From the NCBI RefSeq assembly GCF_000143535.2, contig NC_037315.1:1984001-2048000 (forward strand): 64,000 nt of DNA, read 5' to 3'. A model generated the notes under the pieces. The model ran no database searches, had not been told where the DNA came from, and worked only from the letters and a program-made list of their open reading frames with translations. A program made the position numbers and the translations under genes. The stretch comes from Botrytis cinerea B05.10. Its lineage: Eukaryota; Ascomycota; Leotiomycetes; Helotiales; Sclerotiniaceae. Shown piece after piece: positions 37,936-51,900 of this stretch (the stretch's first letter is position 1; each line of letters starts with the position of its first letter).

Positions 37936-40900
37936 ATGAGGTTCTCATCATGGCTGAGTCCATCAGCTAGGAATTCGCCATCTATAATAGCCTTTTCTTC
38001 TCTCTTGACCTTGACGCCATTAACGAATGCGATCACTTTCCAACCGGCTCCATCCGCCAACCTCGATCTTTCGAACTTAGGACGTGTAGGGCTCGGTGGA
38101 GATTTTGATGGCATTTCGTTATATAAATACGTCGGCCAAAATGAAGATGGCTACAACACTACGACCCAATCCGTTATGGTACGCTTTCCCACGGGTGAAT
38201 TTGATTCCTTGGCATCGGCCGATGCTTCAATCGCAGCCATGTGCCCGTACGTCAAATCGGATGGGACACTCGTGGGGGTAGTAATTGGAGGCAACTTTAC
38301 GAGCTTAGGAAATGTGGAATCGCAAGGGATCGCACTGTTCAATACAAATACATCGGCAATCACTGCACTTCCCGGACTATCAGGGTCAGTTTCAGCACTC
38401 TTATGCGACGAGACAACAAATGCAGTCTACATTGGAGGTTATTTCGATTCTACAAATTCTTCAAACGTAATCAAATTGGTGGACAATACCTTGGTCGCCC
38501 TACCTTTCTCTGGATTTAACGGTCGGGTCAATTCGATCTCGAAGGCGTCAAACGGAAACATTATCTTTGGGGGAACTTTCACAGGACTCGGAAATTCTAC
38601 TGCAACAATTACCAGCAAGGCTAGCAATGCAACTGATCAACAAATTGTCAACATTTCCGGCGCTAATATCACAAGCAGTGGCACAGCCACAACTACGGGC
38701 TTTGACGATCCAACAAACATTGTTTGCAAGACTAATGGTATTGACGGTGCCGGAAATACTTGGTTATTGAAGGATGATTCTGCTGGGTGGTGGAAAGCTA
38801 CGTTTGGTTTTGGTTTCCAGCCTACCAAGTTGAGATTATGGAATACGCACCAAGGCGGTCGAGGTACCAAGACTTGGAGATATACGGCTCAGCCAATCAA
38901 TGGCATCATGAACTTTACTTACATCGATCCAGCTACAGGTGCTAATGCAACATGTACATCGGAATGTCCTTTGAGCAACAATGCTAGCATTCCATACCAG
39001 GACTTTCACTTTGTGAATTCAGTTGGTATGGATGCCTTTCAGATTGATATCTCTGATTGGTACGGTAATGGAGGTGGCCTGAATGGCATTGAGTTATTCC
39101 AGGATGACATTTTCTCCTATGCTATTAACGATTTCAACGAGCCTGCCTGTGCTTCTTTATCAACTGCTTCGAACACAACATCAACCGGCCCTTGGACCAT
39201 TAGTCCCTCATTTCAAAGTGATGCAGAGTACCTCACAGGGAAATTTACAGCAGATACCGCAAGCTCAGCTTCTGTGGTCTTCTACCCCGATATCAGAGAG
39301 TCGGGCAACTACACAGTGAAGATGTACACCCCAGGATGTATTCAGGATAGTACATGTACAAGCAGAGGCTCGATTGTTGTAAATGGAAGTGTGGCCAGTA
39401 GCACTTCTGATACCGCCGCAACCTTCGGCTCGCCTATCACCCTTTTCCAATCTAATGACTACGACAAGTATGATCAAGTATACTCCGGTTACATCGAAGC
39501 TGCCAGTGATACCTTCCGCCCTTCAATCACCCTCACTCCAAGTGGCCAAATCCCTGGAAACTCGGAGAAGTTTACCATTGTAGCTCAGCGAGTTGGGTTC
39601 ATCTTGAATAGCGCGACTAGCACAGGATTAAATGGTCTTTTCGAATTCGATCCAAGCCAAAGCGTCATCAATACTTCCGATTTCCAGAACAATACAATCG
39701 ATCAAGCTGGTATGAAACTCAATAACGATGCTGAGGTCAATGTTGTTGTGACTTCTGGCGACACTATCTTCGTTGGTGGCAATTTTTCTGCAACAGGATA
39801 CGAAAACGTATTCTCAATCTCAGACTCCGGTCCAAGCTCATTAGATTCCAGAGGATTAAACGGAGAGGTCCTCACTATGCTCCTTGATGACTCAACCCTT
39901 TATGTTGCAGGAAACTTCAGCAGCAATTCAGGCTCAACGACTACTGCAGGTTTGAACAATATCGCCGCATATGATACCGCTGAGAATAAATGGAGTGCAC
40001 TAGGAGCCGGTGTTAATGGAAAGGTTACATCGGTGGTACCAATATCATTGAATATCACCGCTAACAAACCCGAGAACGTCATTACCTTGACTGGAGATTT
40101 TAACCAGCTCCTTGCATTTGGAAGTAACTCTTCAGTTTCCGTTTCTGGTTTCGCCATTTGGGTACCATCACACGACAATTGGTTGCAGAACCTTAATATT
40201 GCGGCTATGTCTATCAACGGTCAACTCACCGCCGCAGTAAATGCCTCCGGCGACGCCATCTTTGCTGGTTCACTCTCATCCTCGCAACTTAGCGCCAACG
40301 GAGTAGTTTCTCTCGCATCAGGACTGAGCCCATTCCCCGTCAAGATTCAACCTACCCAAGTGCAGTCTACATCAACCCTGTCGAAACGAAATACTGCTAG
40401 TCAAAATGTCAGTGGTGTTGTAACTGGGCTCTTTTACGAGAGTGGCTCGCGTAATATTACAATCCTCGGTGGTCATTTCACCGCAACTTCTACCAATGGT
40501 ACTGACGTTCATAACCTCGTCTTTATTGATGGCGCGAATGATAACACTGTCACTGGAATCGGATCTCAAATTGACACAGATTCTACCTTCCGTGCATTGG
40601 CTATACAAGACGACATTTTGTATGCTGGGGGGTCTGTTACCGGGACTGTTAGTGGAGGAGAAATCAATGGGCTTATCTCATACAATCTTAAGACTTCAAG
40701 GTTTTCATCACAAGCACCAGCTCTCGGTGGATCATCTGTTGCTGTCAATGATATTGCGGTGAGGACGAAGACTGGTGATTTGTATGTTGGTGGAAGTTTC
40801 ACTCGAGCCGGATCTTTGGATTGCCCAGGTGTTTGCCTATTCACGGCGTCTGCATCCCAATGGAATCGACCAGGAACAAATCTTGAAGGTACTGTCAACA

Positions 40901-41712
40901 CTATGCTTTGGGCTAGTGACACCTCTCTTATTGTAGGCGGATCATTGACAGTCAACGGCGCCAATGTATCCGTAGCGACTTACGATACCAAGGCTCAAAC
41001 ATGGACCACCGCCACTGGTGCAGAAAATATCCCAGGAACAGTAACATCTCTTGTCCCAGCGACTAGTGACATCTCAGAGTATTGGGTAGCTGGTACTGCA
41101 AAGAATGGATCAGCTTTCATTATGAAATATGATGGTACTAACTGGCTCTCGGTTGGGGATGTATTCGAAAGCGGTTCAGTCATTCGTGGCCTTCAAATGA
41201 TGCCTCTTTCATCAAACCATGACAACTCTGATCTTATTCCTTCCAATCAGGTTTTGATGCTTACAGGTGCTATGGTGTTACCCACCTTTGGCAACGTCTC
41301 GGCAGTTCTTTTCAATGGAACCACCTTTCAACCTTTTGCTCTCACAAGCAGCACCTCAAATACCGGAGGTAGTCTGTCACACATTTTCTCACAAGAAAAT
41401 AACTTCTTCAAATCATCAGGTATGTGATCATGATAATGAACTATTAAATCAATTTCTAACACCATTTTAGGCGGTCACCTTGCAGTTGGCTTGGTCGTAC
41501 TCATTGCTTTAGCGATCTCTCTCGCATTAATATTCCTTATCGTTGTTGCAGGTGTACTTGCAGAACGTATCAGAAGAAAACGAGAGGGTTATATGCCTGC
41601 ACCAACAAATAGTTACGACCAAAATAATGGAATGTCAAGAATTCCTCCACAACAACTATTCAGTTCACTTGGTCAAGGTCGAACCGCAGCCGAAAAAGCA
41701 CCCATGATTTGA
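37936..41712 (+). CDS. RAX2: RAX2-like cortical polarity protein
   Basis: Two exons (37936-41419 and 41471-41712, 51-nt intron) give 1241 residues, typical for the family. An N-terminal signal peptide (about residues 1-34, hydrophobic FSSLLTLTPLTNA) leads into a large extracellular region. That region is rich in Asn-X-Ser/Thr sites and repeated Kelch/propeller-like motifs of the form VYIGGYF, IFGGTF, IFVGGNF, LYVAGNF, LYVGGSF. A single membrane helix at about 1165-1189 (LVVLIALAISLALIFLIVV) is followed by a basic stop-transfer (RIRRKREGY) and a short cytoplasmic tail. In yeast, Rax2 marks bud sites with Rax1. In filamentous fungi Rax2 proteins affect hyphal polarity and septation. The start is the first ATG after two short uORFs. 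Confidence 0.95.
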
Positions 41713-42944
41713 GATGACAGTATTACGACGGCGTAAATGGGAGGGAAGGGGCTTGGTTTAAAGGCGTTCTGGATAGGCTGATATGCCTTTCATTATTTTT
41801 CTTTCATTGTTCATTGTTTCAGCATACCCATTTGGAGTTTTACATATCAAAGTGATGCATTTATTGCTCCATGGAGCGATCCGCTTTGCTTTCTTAATTT
41901 TTCGGCAATTATGCAGATCCAGCGGCGTCACCAGTTTCTTTCTATTTTCGCATTACAGCCAGGCTTAATGTTTTTACACCAAAACTCATCGGACATATTA
42001 CAACACAACTCGAAATCTCTTTCTCATTACTCACACTTTGTACAAAGATAAAGAAAACAATACAATCTGCGGTCACCGACATAACGGCTGCGAAGGGTGG
42101 AATTAGCGTGGTAGCGTGGAATGGATTTTTTTTCTTCAAAGACTAGCTAGCGAGATTACTGAAGTAGATCTTGATACCTTTCTGCGTGATTACAAGTACC
42201 TCATGTATGGATATTTCATTTCGCACTTGTAGAGGCGAAAGTGAGAAAATACATAGGGCTTGATAGTAATGTTTTAAAGTTATACCTTTTTCTTTTCCTT
42301 TTTTTTACTTTGTTTTTTTTTTTTTTTTGTGAGAAGTGGAAGATGATTTGGAGGAATTGATTTCCCAGGAAAGAGAATTAGGGAGGGAAGCGATGAATTT
42401 AAGGAGGGGAGAGTAGAGAGAAGGGAGAAAAGTTTATGAAGGTGGTGAAGATAGTGAAGAAATAAAAATCATATAATTATGAAATTTTGAGATTGTGAGA
42501 TTGTGAGATTGTGAGATTTTATATGATTGGTATTTTATTATGAATTGGAATAAATTGTAGTTTGATTATTGCTAGGAGATGAATAAATGATGAATGGTAT
42601 AAGATAGTAGGTATTATTGAGATGTAATATAAGCGATATATATATCTCTCTCAAGGGAGAGGGGGAGAGTGAGCTAGTTAGTATTTGGTTTTGGTTTAAT
42701 TTTTTCTCACACTTTTTGTTTCGCGTTTTGTATTCTTTCTTCTTGATTACCACCAGTAATCAATATTGATAAAGAGTTTTATTGTCTCACTTTTGTGTAT
42801 TTGATGGTGATGGGCTTCTGGGGTTGAGACTTGGGAGGAGGGAGGAGGAGGGCTCTATGTAGAGTATATATAGTATGGTAAAGTAAAGACTCATCTTAGG
42901 ATTGGATTGGGGAATGGGATTGAAAAGTAAAATTAAAAAAATGC

Positions 42945-42990
42945 TTTTTCCTTTTCCTTTTCCTTTTTCTTTTCCCTTTTCCTTTTTCTC
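42945..42990. repeat. TTTTCC-type pyrimidine tract
   Basis: An imperfect run of TTTTCC and CTTTTT units, all pyrimidine. Confidence 0.85.
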
Positions 42991-43053
42991 TTGCTGTGAG
43001 TGAGTGAGAATTGAATCTTTGGATGTTTGTTGTGTGTGTGGTAATTCGTTGAT

Positions 43054-43095
43054 GGATATGGATATGGATATGGATATGGATATGGATATGGATAT
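43054..43095. repeat. (GGATAT)n hexanucleotide repeat
   Basis: Seven perfect copies of GGATAT. Confidence 0.93.
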
Positions 43096-46000
43096 TAATT
43101 GAGGAAGATGAAGTGATATATAGTGTTAAGTAATGCTAATGCTAGTGCTAGTTTTAAGACGAAGAAGAAAATTGTGGGTTTGGTTGAGAGTAGAGAGAGA
43201 GAGAGAGAGAGCCTCGCCCTTGTTGATTTTATTGCTCACCTATCTATCTATGGAGTTACAGCTCGGAATGTTGTTCTCGGCCGAGTCTTTAACTTTACTT
43301 CTTGGTTGGCTTATGGGTTGATCGTGTGGGAGAGGAGGAGTTTATGGAGATGGATCATATATGGAATTGATGGGATGGTATGTGTGTATGTATGAATGCA
43401 TGCATATATGAATATTGGGGAATTTTATATATATATATCATTATATATATCATTATCATCCCATCTCATTATCGAATTGTAGTAAGCGAGCAGCAAGTCG
43501 AGAAAGATGAGTAGAACTCATGTTCGGTATTTGAATTCCGCGGAATGGCTAATAAGATGAGTCGTCTTTTTATTAATATTTGTGGAATCTGGTGTTGATT
43601 TTCGAATGTTTGAATCGAAGATGGGTGTTAATTGTTATTGTTATTGTAATAGGAATAGATATATATATATAATATGTATACAAGAATATATATTAGTTAG
43701 TATATAAGTGTATTGCATTATATATAGTTCTTATAGCTTTGAATCCAGAATGAGATGGATACAATACAATATATCAAAATATACCATTATGAAGACAGCA
43801 CAATCACCACCAAGATGACACCTATAATTATTAATCTTTTTTTTATTTTTTTTAACCAAAGCGAGCGAGATAGATACTGAACGTCGAGTATCCGAAATCT
43901 CCCTAATGATTCTGAGATATCGTATAAGTGAGGGGCCTATCAGATCGGATATGGTTCGTAGAAAGACCGAACGTATATTGGAAAAAGAGTCATAAGTGAT
44001 CAATATATATATTCCTTTCCACAAACAGTGAAGACAGAGCGACAGTCTCTCCAAAACGCTGGGCTTGCAGTATCAACTAAATGACCCTCCTGATTTCAAC
44101 ACTCGAGGATTACGCACAAGCAAAGATGTAAAGTAAATCAACGGTTCCTCTGAACCTCAAAGTAAAACCCCCGCTTTGTGTTTTGAAGGAAAATCTCAAA
44201 CACATATATTGACTCATGATATCGCGCGTGTCTTGAGAATCGTCCTGAGATGAATATAAGTATTCCCAATCTTCATTCAATACGTTCTTATGATCAATAG
44301 CAGTAAAGAGTCGATTCGCAATACCCATCTAGATAATCAAAACAAAAACTTTCAACTGTCCAATATATTCTACCTCAATTTATTACTGTTCTCAACCTTT
44401 TTCGTTGGATTATACATATGTATATACCCAAACAAGCGGTTTCCCATTCAATAATCAAATTATCTTACTTCCCCTCCCCAAAGGATACTAATCCGAAACG
44501 AATAATTAAAGTCTAGCGATGTCATTATTCAAAGTAGTTCAGAGGAAACTCGGTGCAAGCTAGTGAATAAGCTCGAATTCAGAGACTTTTGTTGCATATC
44601 TACAAAATTCCATTAGATTCCAGTCTGAAATTACTCGATTATAGGTATCCATCCATAGAATGAATATCTATCAAAGCCGAAAATCGTAGGTTGTCACCAT
44701 GGAGAACCAGATTCTGTCTTCTCATGAAGTCTATCCCGAGTGACTCCAATACCAGAGACTCAGCTAGATTGTATTCTTTTATCATATTGTAGAATTCGAT
44801 TTTACTCTCCTGATGGAAAGGATGTGATCATAGAGGGGATAAAAGGTGGAGGTTTAAAGTATCTAGAGAGGTAGTAAAAGGGGTTATCTGATTGACTTCG
44901 CCTTTAGCTAATGACGATACTATCATTCAATTGAGGATACAGTCTACAGTCTACTCCAATGCCAGAGAATTGAACTTATTGTATGAGTTCGGAGTGATCA
45001 GTTTAACTTCTCGTGGAATGAAATTGTTTTCTGGGATGTGTACTTTGGATAGATTATTATACTCTGACTAGTCTCCTATCCCCTTGACCTCTGAGTAGTA
45101 GTGTTGGTGAACTAAAGAACAATCCACGTTAGATATGCAACAAAAGCGATAAAAACATTAACAAGACATCGTCTGAAGTTTGAATTGGGAAGTAAATGTA
45201 TATGTAATTAATTGAAATTCGATGCTAGCATTTCTCCAATATTCAGATACTCGACAAATGTAGAAAGCCAGCGTTCAATCTTGTGTTTCTGTGAAGATTG
45301 GAAAGACTAACAAGTAGTTATGAGTAGGTAGTGGAGCATGGTATATATCAGCCTGTATACACGAAGGAAAGTACCTCTGCGATTTTCCGAGACTGCATTA
45401 ATATAACTAGATCTCTCAGTGCCCTTTCTAGAAAACTGTTATAGAGATCGAAAGGCAAGCTCCGTACGCTGTTAAACCCGGTGATGGTCTCTACATAGAC
45501 AAGGTCTTCGAAAATAATAGCTAGACTGGACGAGAGGGCGAAAGAACTCTCTCATCATTTCATAGTCACAATCCGAAGACGTTAGCTATCATCAAAATGA
45601 GTTTTATTAGATCAATGAATCGAGAGCTACAAATTGAAAATCACCTCAAAGTATAACCTCGTTCGCAGCGGAAATCAATCTGATGGATAATGAACAACTT
45701 ATAATGGCAAAGAAATGCACACGGCTTGCAGCTCGAAGACTGAGGGTTTAGTACATCATTATGTACTCGCACGATCAAGCGGACGGCATCCCACGTAATC
45801 CGCCAATGTATCGACCGCCTTGAGGTATTTATGTTATATGTGGAATATAATGGCTTCCAAAATTGTTACTACGGAAGTTCTAAGAGCATATTTAATGGAG
45901 GGCAAAAGTTACCACGTATGCTCAATATATGATTCTAAATATGAAGAGCAATCACGCTATGCTACGACATCCAGAAGAAAGTCTTGTAACTTGCAACGCA

Positions 46001-48066
46001 AGAGAAAATGAAGAAAGTCCCAGAATGTAAGGGCTTCTAGTAACTATTAACAAGTGTTTTTTCTCCGAATGTTGAGTTTCAGATACAATACCACGAGAAA
46101 ATATAGAATTTTGACAGCCCATTTCATCTCAATTCATCTCCTCGTGTAGTCCCACGCAAATCAAATATTCTAGTCACCAATTATCATTGCATGAAATCAC
46201 TTGACTTCAAGTGTGACATAGCCATTACATAAAACGTGAAATTCACCAGATATAGCTTGACGTACTCCCAGCCCGAAATATTAAACAACCGGGCAACTGC
46301 AGACCCAATCGCAACCTAACAACAATAGTTTATGCATTATCAGTACTAGCTGACGACGCCTGTTCTTATGTGGTCCCTCCTTCAAAGTGCGCCAACCCTT
46401 CTTGAGGAGAGGTATTTTCTCTATGTATGTGTGAAATTGTTCTACAGTTCTCAAATACCATATATTGAGGCATTGAAGACTATAGTGAACCAATATGAAT
46501 ATAGAAAACATATCTGTGCAACACGTAGCCTGGATTTGTGGAATATACTTGAAGCCTGCCACGAACGGTCTAGAAGAATAGAAATGAATGGATAAAAGGC
46601 TCGGTATAATGGAAACGGATGAATGCATGAATGAGAGGAAAGACGCTTCCACCCTTCACGGCATCCCCGCATCCAGGATGTGTTCACCCCAAAGTGACAT
46701 TGCCCAATAATCTTAGGTAGCATATAAACGGTTTTCATTCGACCCGGCAAAAGAACACCAAGACTTCTCTGCAGATAAAATAATAAGAGAAGCGAATGCG
46801 CATTGTGTCACTTAGAAAGTTGAAAATTGGTTGGTATCAAATACGGAGACTACCCGAATGATGTTGAGTAACGACCTGCAAACAAAATGCCAAATGCTAA
46901 CTGACAAACCGACGATCGATTGATTCCCAGGGTTTCTTCTAAGATGTATTAGGGCCCTCCGCCGCCGTGTAACATACTAGGTAGTTGTTGGTATTGGATG
47001 TTGTTATTGGCATGTCATTACCATGGAGCGAATCAATTTGTAAATTACCCATCCGAGTCCAAGTTCAACCGACAAGCAAACACACGAGGGAAACTTCCAA
47101 AAATCGCTATATTCACGGGGCACAAGGACTGCTAGTAAAAGAGAGGAGAGAAGGAAACCGCAAACGAGCTCATTCCCCACAAAACGACCGTATTGTAATA
47201 ACTTCCCGTCCAAAGGAAAGGAAGGTTGGGGTTAAAAGCACAAGGTTATAGTATAGCCTCAACCGTAGAAGGTTAATGATCCGTCCCGAATATTCTCGAA
47301 GGATTCTATACCTTTATTTTTTTGATTGTAACATGGGTTCGGCAATTGCGCTCCGAAAGATTTTGTTGCTGTTTTTCTCCAGTTCCCGTCGTACGTACAA
47401 TTGTTAGATAGCCAGCTACCCACACTGATGGGATAAGACATAGGCAAAAAAGAGAAAAATCGTGGGGATATGTACGTAATGTATTTTGGCCAATTGATGG
47501 ATGGCACCTATCTGCAGTGCATCTCTCTGTATCTCTCTGCATCTCGAATATTACCTCGGGCAGCATAAAATGAAGCTTACACTCGGCGTGGGCACACTTA
47601 TGCAGGAACATCTTGGTGATTGAATACGTACTGTGAGCCATCCAATCAAACCACAGATGGTTTACAGCCTATTTGAAAGCAATAACAACGAATTTCATCG
47701 GTGGTAACAGCTTTGCTGCTGTGTTGAATGTAGGCCGTATCACCAACATTTGGGTCGAGTAACTTTCCCCCAACGAACTCAACCAATTCATTGTAACGTG
47801 AGATGAAGGTTACTTATATGCCAAGACTCGAAGAAGGAAAGTTTCCAGAATCAGTAACAAAAACGCGTAATCCATTCATGGATTTCCCACACCTGAAGAG
47901 ATGCACATCGATCACATTCTCCGAGTATCTTGGTACCTATCAATCCGCCGCGCCCATCTGCAGTTTTCAGACGGAGCACACACAGTAGCTTCTATGCAAA
48001 CATTCGGAGGCTGTAAGATTCTCATCCTATGCATATCTCACCCTGGTACCCGCCTCCGGATTCAAC

Positions 48067-48318
48067 TCATTTCGAATTCCAAGACCGCCCAGGGGCAAAA
48101 AAGGCCAGCTTGCACGGGTCGGTGGTAAGGCTACAATGGTAACTTCCATCCGGCACTGATGTTCCTGTAGCCTGTAAATGTGGAATACTACCACACCACA
48201 CGCAATTGCAACAATATGCGACGCGTTCGGAGGTACTCAGACATGACAAGATGGGAATGTTACATAGATAGTGTACACAGAGTATGATTGCAACGATAAC
48301 ATTGGTAGCGATAGTCAT
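48067..48318 (-). CDS. Candidate small cysteine-rich secreted protein
   Basis: An uninterrupted 83-codon frame starts at ATG 48318 and ends at TGA 48067. The N-terminus has the form of a signal peptide (NVIVAIILCVHYLCNIPI, residues 6-23). The mature part is rich in cysteine (Cys36, 37, 39, 42, 62, 69) with a CCNCVWC cluster and a TGTSVPDGSYHC segment. Size, secretion signal and cysteine density resemble fungal small secreted proteins, some of which are effectors. I know no named family it belongs to. The frame also continues upstream of 48318 without a stop, and a short intron inside cannot be excluded. It may be a chance frame in gene-poor DNA. Confidence 0.3.
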   Translation of the reverse strand: MTIATNVIVAIILCVHYLCNIPILSCLSTSERVAYCCNCVWCGSIPHLQATGTSVPDGSYHCSLTTDPCKLAFFAPGRSWNSK

Positions 48319-48937
48319 TTTCGGCGTTAACTCGGATGGCCTTATTGTCTTTACCCTTCTGGTTCCAGACAACTTTACACAACAACATTGAAATCGTCCA
48401 CTGTCAAAACCCCAGTGTTTATACAATATTCTTTGATTGCATCTAGACTCTGGATTCCGCCCCTCCAAGATGACATAACATATCATTACAAACTATCTAT
48501 CCGCCCCTCCCCCCTCTTCCTTCGCCCCGTAACCCGTTTCCCCCATTTTCTTCTTCTCGGGATAAACAGGCAAAGAACCCACAGCCGACAACCTACACCT
48601 TGCACCAACAAACAGATCGACAATAAACAGTAAGCTGACTTTGCAACGGTATCAACCGTTCGTAGCCGTAAGTCCGGGGTCTCGCGCTGATTCTTCCGGC
48701 CATACTGTTAGGACTTCCCCTGATTCATGACACCAATAAGCGCCAATGAGAAGTCGTACATCGCATTATCGTTTGCGTACGGTGAAAAGAAGAAAAAGAG
48801 AGCGAGAGGTGTGTATGGGGCTGACTGGCATGTATATACCTCGGAGTATACAAAAGCCTCTCGCACAAGAGGTGGAGCAATTTTCGGTAGCAATTCATAG
48901 ATGTACGACTATTTCTGGTGACATGATCTGACGGTCA

Positions 48938-48955
48938 CAGCTGTGGCCACAGCTG
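48938..48955. repeat. 18-bp perfect palindrome with two E-box cores
   Basis: CAGCTGTGGCCACAGCTG reads the same on both strands and holds CAGCTG at each end, a possible bHLH-type site. No adjacent gene start is recognised. Confidence 0.5.
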
Positions 48956-51900
48956 ACACTGACAGGTAGGTACTATATGAAAGCAATCCATGAATGAACG
49001 TGGAAATCACGACATAAACGAGCACTTGGGTCCAGCCCATGGGCTTTGGCTACATCGCATTCCAGTATGACAAGCGAGCACCTACGACAGGCCTTACACG
49101 TACGAATCTGCCGTACGTCTCACTCGCATCATTCCAGTTTCATAAGATTTTCGCACATTCAACTCAAATACCATGGGAGAAGAAGGCAATGTTCACCTCA
49201 CCAGTTCAGGAACGCTTTACGTAGTGATTTCGCGTGCAGTGAATGTAACCTTAAAATTCTCCTGTTTATCCGCCCCAGACGCTATTTTCTCACCTTCCTG
49301 GGTAAATTCTCACCTAAAATTTTAAAACCATCCTAGTGGATGTATCTGCACGATCCCTGAGATCTATATCACGTTCAAGGGATAGTGTTAGCTCTCGCCT
49401 ATTTAGGATATTTTTTCTACAAATGTGTGCCTTTGTACCGAGACTTATGTACTGCGTAAGGGATTGATTAATTCGGATGGACTAATATACATACCTGGTA
49501 ATAGATTCGAGTCTCGAGCCGTTCCAAGTAGTCGGGTCGGAATATCGGACGTGATCTTGATGGCCGGACAAAAGGTATAGAGTACATATTTACATATGTA
49601 TCATTTGGGATGTTATCCGATGCAATGCGGTTTACATTATGTTAGAATTGATGATGAAGCCAGAATGAGATGTATGAGGTCAGTGCGTCTATCATATCTC
49701 ATTTCGAATCTTGATACAATGACAGCATAAACCTTTAGCGATCATTCAACTGGTCGGTTTGTAATATGGAGGGAGGCATCATAAGGGACTCGAGCCTAAG
49801 CGTTGTTTTAGTTAGTCTTCAAAACCGTAGGGCTTAGTTGTTACAGCGATTGTGTGACATGTTCACAAATAACCTTTCTTCTAGAAGTGGGAGGTTGTAA
49901 ATACTCCGTAGACGAGGAACTGGTTCGTGAACTTCCAGTATATCAGCGAGAAATTGTTATCTAGCGGAAAGATGAAGCAAGATTAGTTTGAGATACTTGA
50001 TGATTCGAAGTATTGATGAAAAGCAATTATGGAAGTATGTTGAAGATACAAAGGGCGTTTCTGCAATCTTTTCTTTATTTTTCCATCGGGATGGTGGTGT
50101 TAAAGGAGTTCTTCTGAAAGTAGAAACCACTCTTCATTCTCAGCTCGTGATTGGGAGGATAATGACAATCTTATACATAGAAAACTACCATGACATTCAG
50201 AGGAAGGCTGAGGGGGCACAGTCTAGATGGGCGAAAATAAATATGGCCCGCGAACGCTGTAGACAATGAAATGAAGTATCTGTATCTGTATCTGTAAAAT
50301 TAGTAATGCAAATATTACCAAATGTTAGTGTATATCGTCACAGTGCTCAGATGGTCTTATGAAGGTGTTGTAGCGTGAGCGCCGACATGATATGTCTGAA
50401 ACTACCTATTGATAAAGCCCGGCGAGGATTTGATCCGCGAGAAATCTTATGAACTTATATTGCATAAACAATGTCCATGTCTCCAAATGAATGAGGATGA
50501 CGATATTCATACATGAACGATAGATCAACGCGTGAGACACAGAGGGTCAAACGAAGGGGGTCTCCACTACCACGTGCTCGTGACGAGCGTGTACGTTTCC
50601 AGTTCATCCTGCCGGCTTTGATGGGATTTAAATAGACAGAAAAGAACGAGCGGTATGGCGATCAAGGGGGTTTGGACCCAATAAGTTATTTTCTAATGCA
50701 AGAAAGTACGGAGTGTTGCAGGAAACCAGGTACCTACTCGCAGCACAGATATTATTTTTGTAATTGCAGTTGTTTTGCTGGGATTAAACGAGCTGGTTTT
50801 GGGGGCCTTTCAGGCGGCGAAGTACGCAGTGACAACACCTGTTTTTTGTACGCGAAATGAGCATTTACAAAAACCTGGAGTCAATGTGCAGAGTCGAGAT
50901 TCAGAACTCAGCCAGACAGAAATTCAATCTGGCTTGCATCAAACACGTTCCTCAAGTATGAATCAAATTTCTGGCAAATGACCTTCCGTCGAGTCAAGAT
51001 TGATGGACGTAATCGACGGCCGGCCCCGCAGCATAGATTCACAAAGTGGATGACGGTATGAAAAGGAGGGTCCTTTTCGGAGGTGTTGGACGATCATTGC
51101 CACTTAAAACAGATCCTTCTGCGGGTGCTTGATAGTTTGTTAGTCGAGAGAACACTGATCCAAAATCCAAGAGTGATCCCTTCACGGCAGCAATATCATT
51201 CATGCTATTACGCTTGTACGATGGCCAGCAGACGTCAGCTTCGGCGTCAAGGCTACAACCAACAGTACATTGGATTTGAGATGTCGTTGTGATATGGATT
51301 TTGGTGGATAATGGCGTGAGAATGGTCTTAAAGAATTCAACCTCTCAGCATGCTTAACGGCATTTTTTCAAAGCAGCGGGGTTCTCCGGTACCTGGTCTG
51401 ATGGACTAGACTCTTTCACCTACATTAGCTTCAAACCAATCATTAGCTTCAGGGCACTGTGGGGCCGTAAACAACAGTTTGCTTGCCTCCACTACGAGCC
51501 GCCCGCCGACATGCAGATGATTATGTAAATGTAAACATAAACGAGAGCACTTCCTTTTTGACGTTGATGTGTTTGCAGTTTTTCATGGTAGATGGCTGGC
51601 TGATACTTATGATTTCGTTATGACTGACTTTGCCTCTCCGTGTTTCTGCATGATAAATAAGCCACTCTACCCAGCCTCATTGCGTGGACAAAAAGTGGAA
51701 GTTGTGGCAAGATCGCGGGTCGATTCCAACAAAGTGTACACGAATTTCCAAGAGGACTAAAAAATGTGGTACAGTAGTCAAGAATGACATTTCGTGTGGT
51801 GCGTTTGAGTGAGGCGGCACGATATTATGCCAAATGTCAAATGTACCTAGCTTATTTAGTACATTTTGTTCTAGTACATGCTGCACGGTAGCTTCTGTGC

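Noticed and set aside
50400..50450. tRNA-like stretch (CCCGGCGAGGATTTGATCC)
   Set aside because: No GTTCRANYC T-arm and no acceptor or anticodon arms could be built around it.
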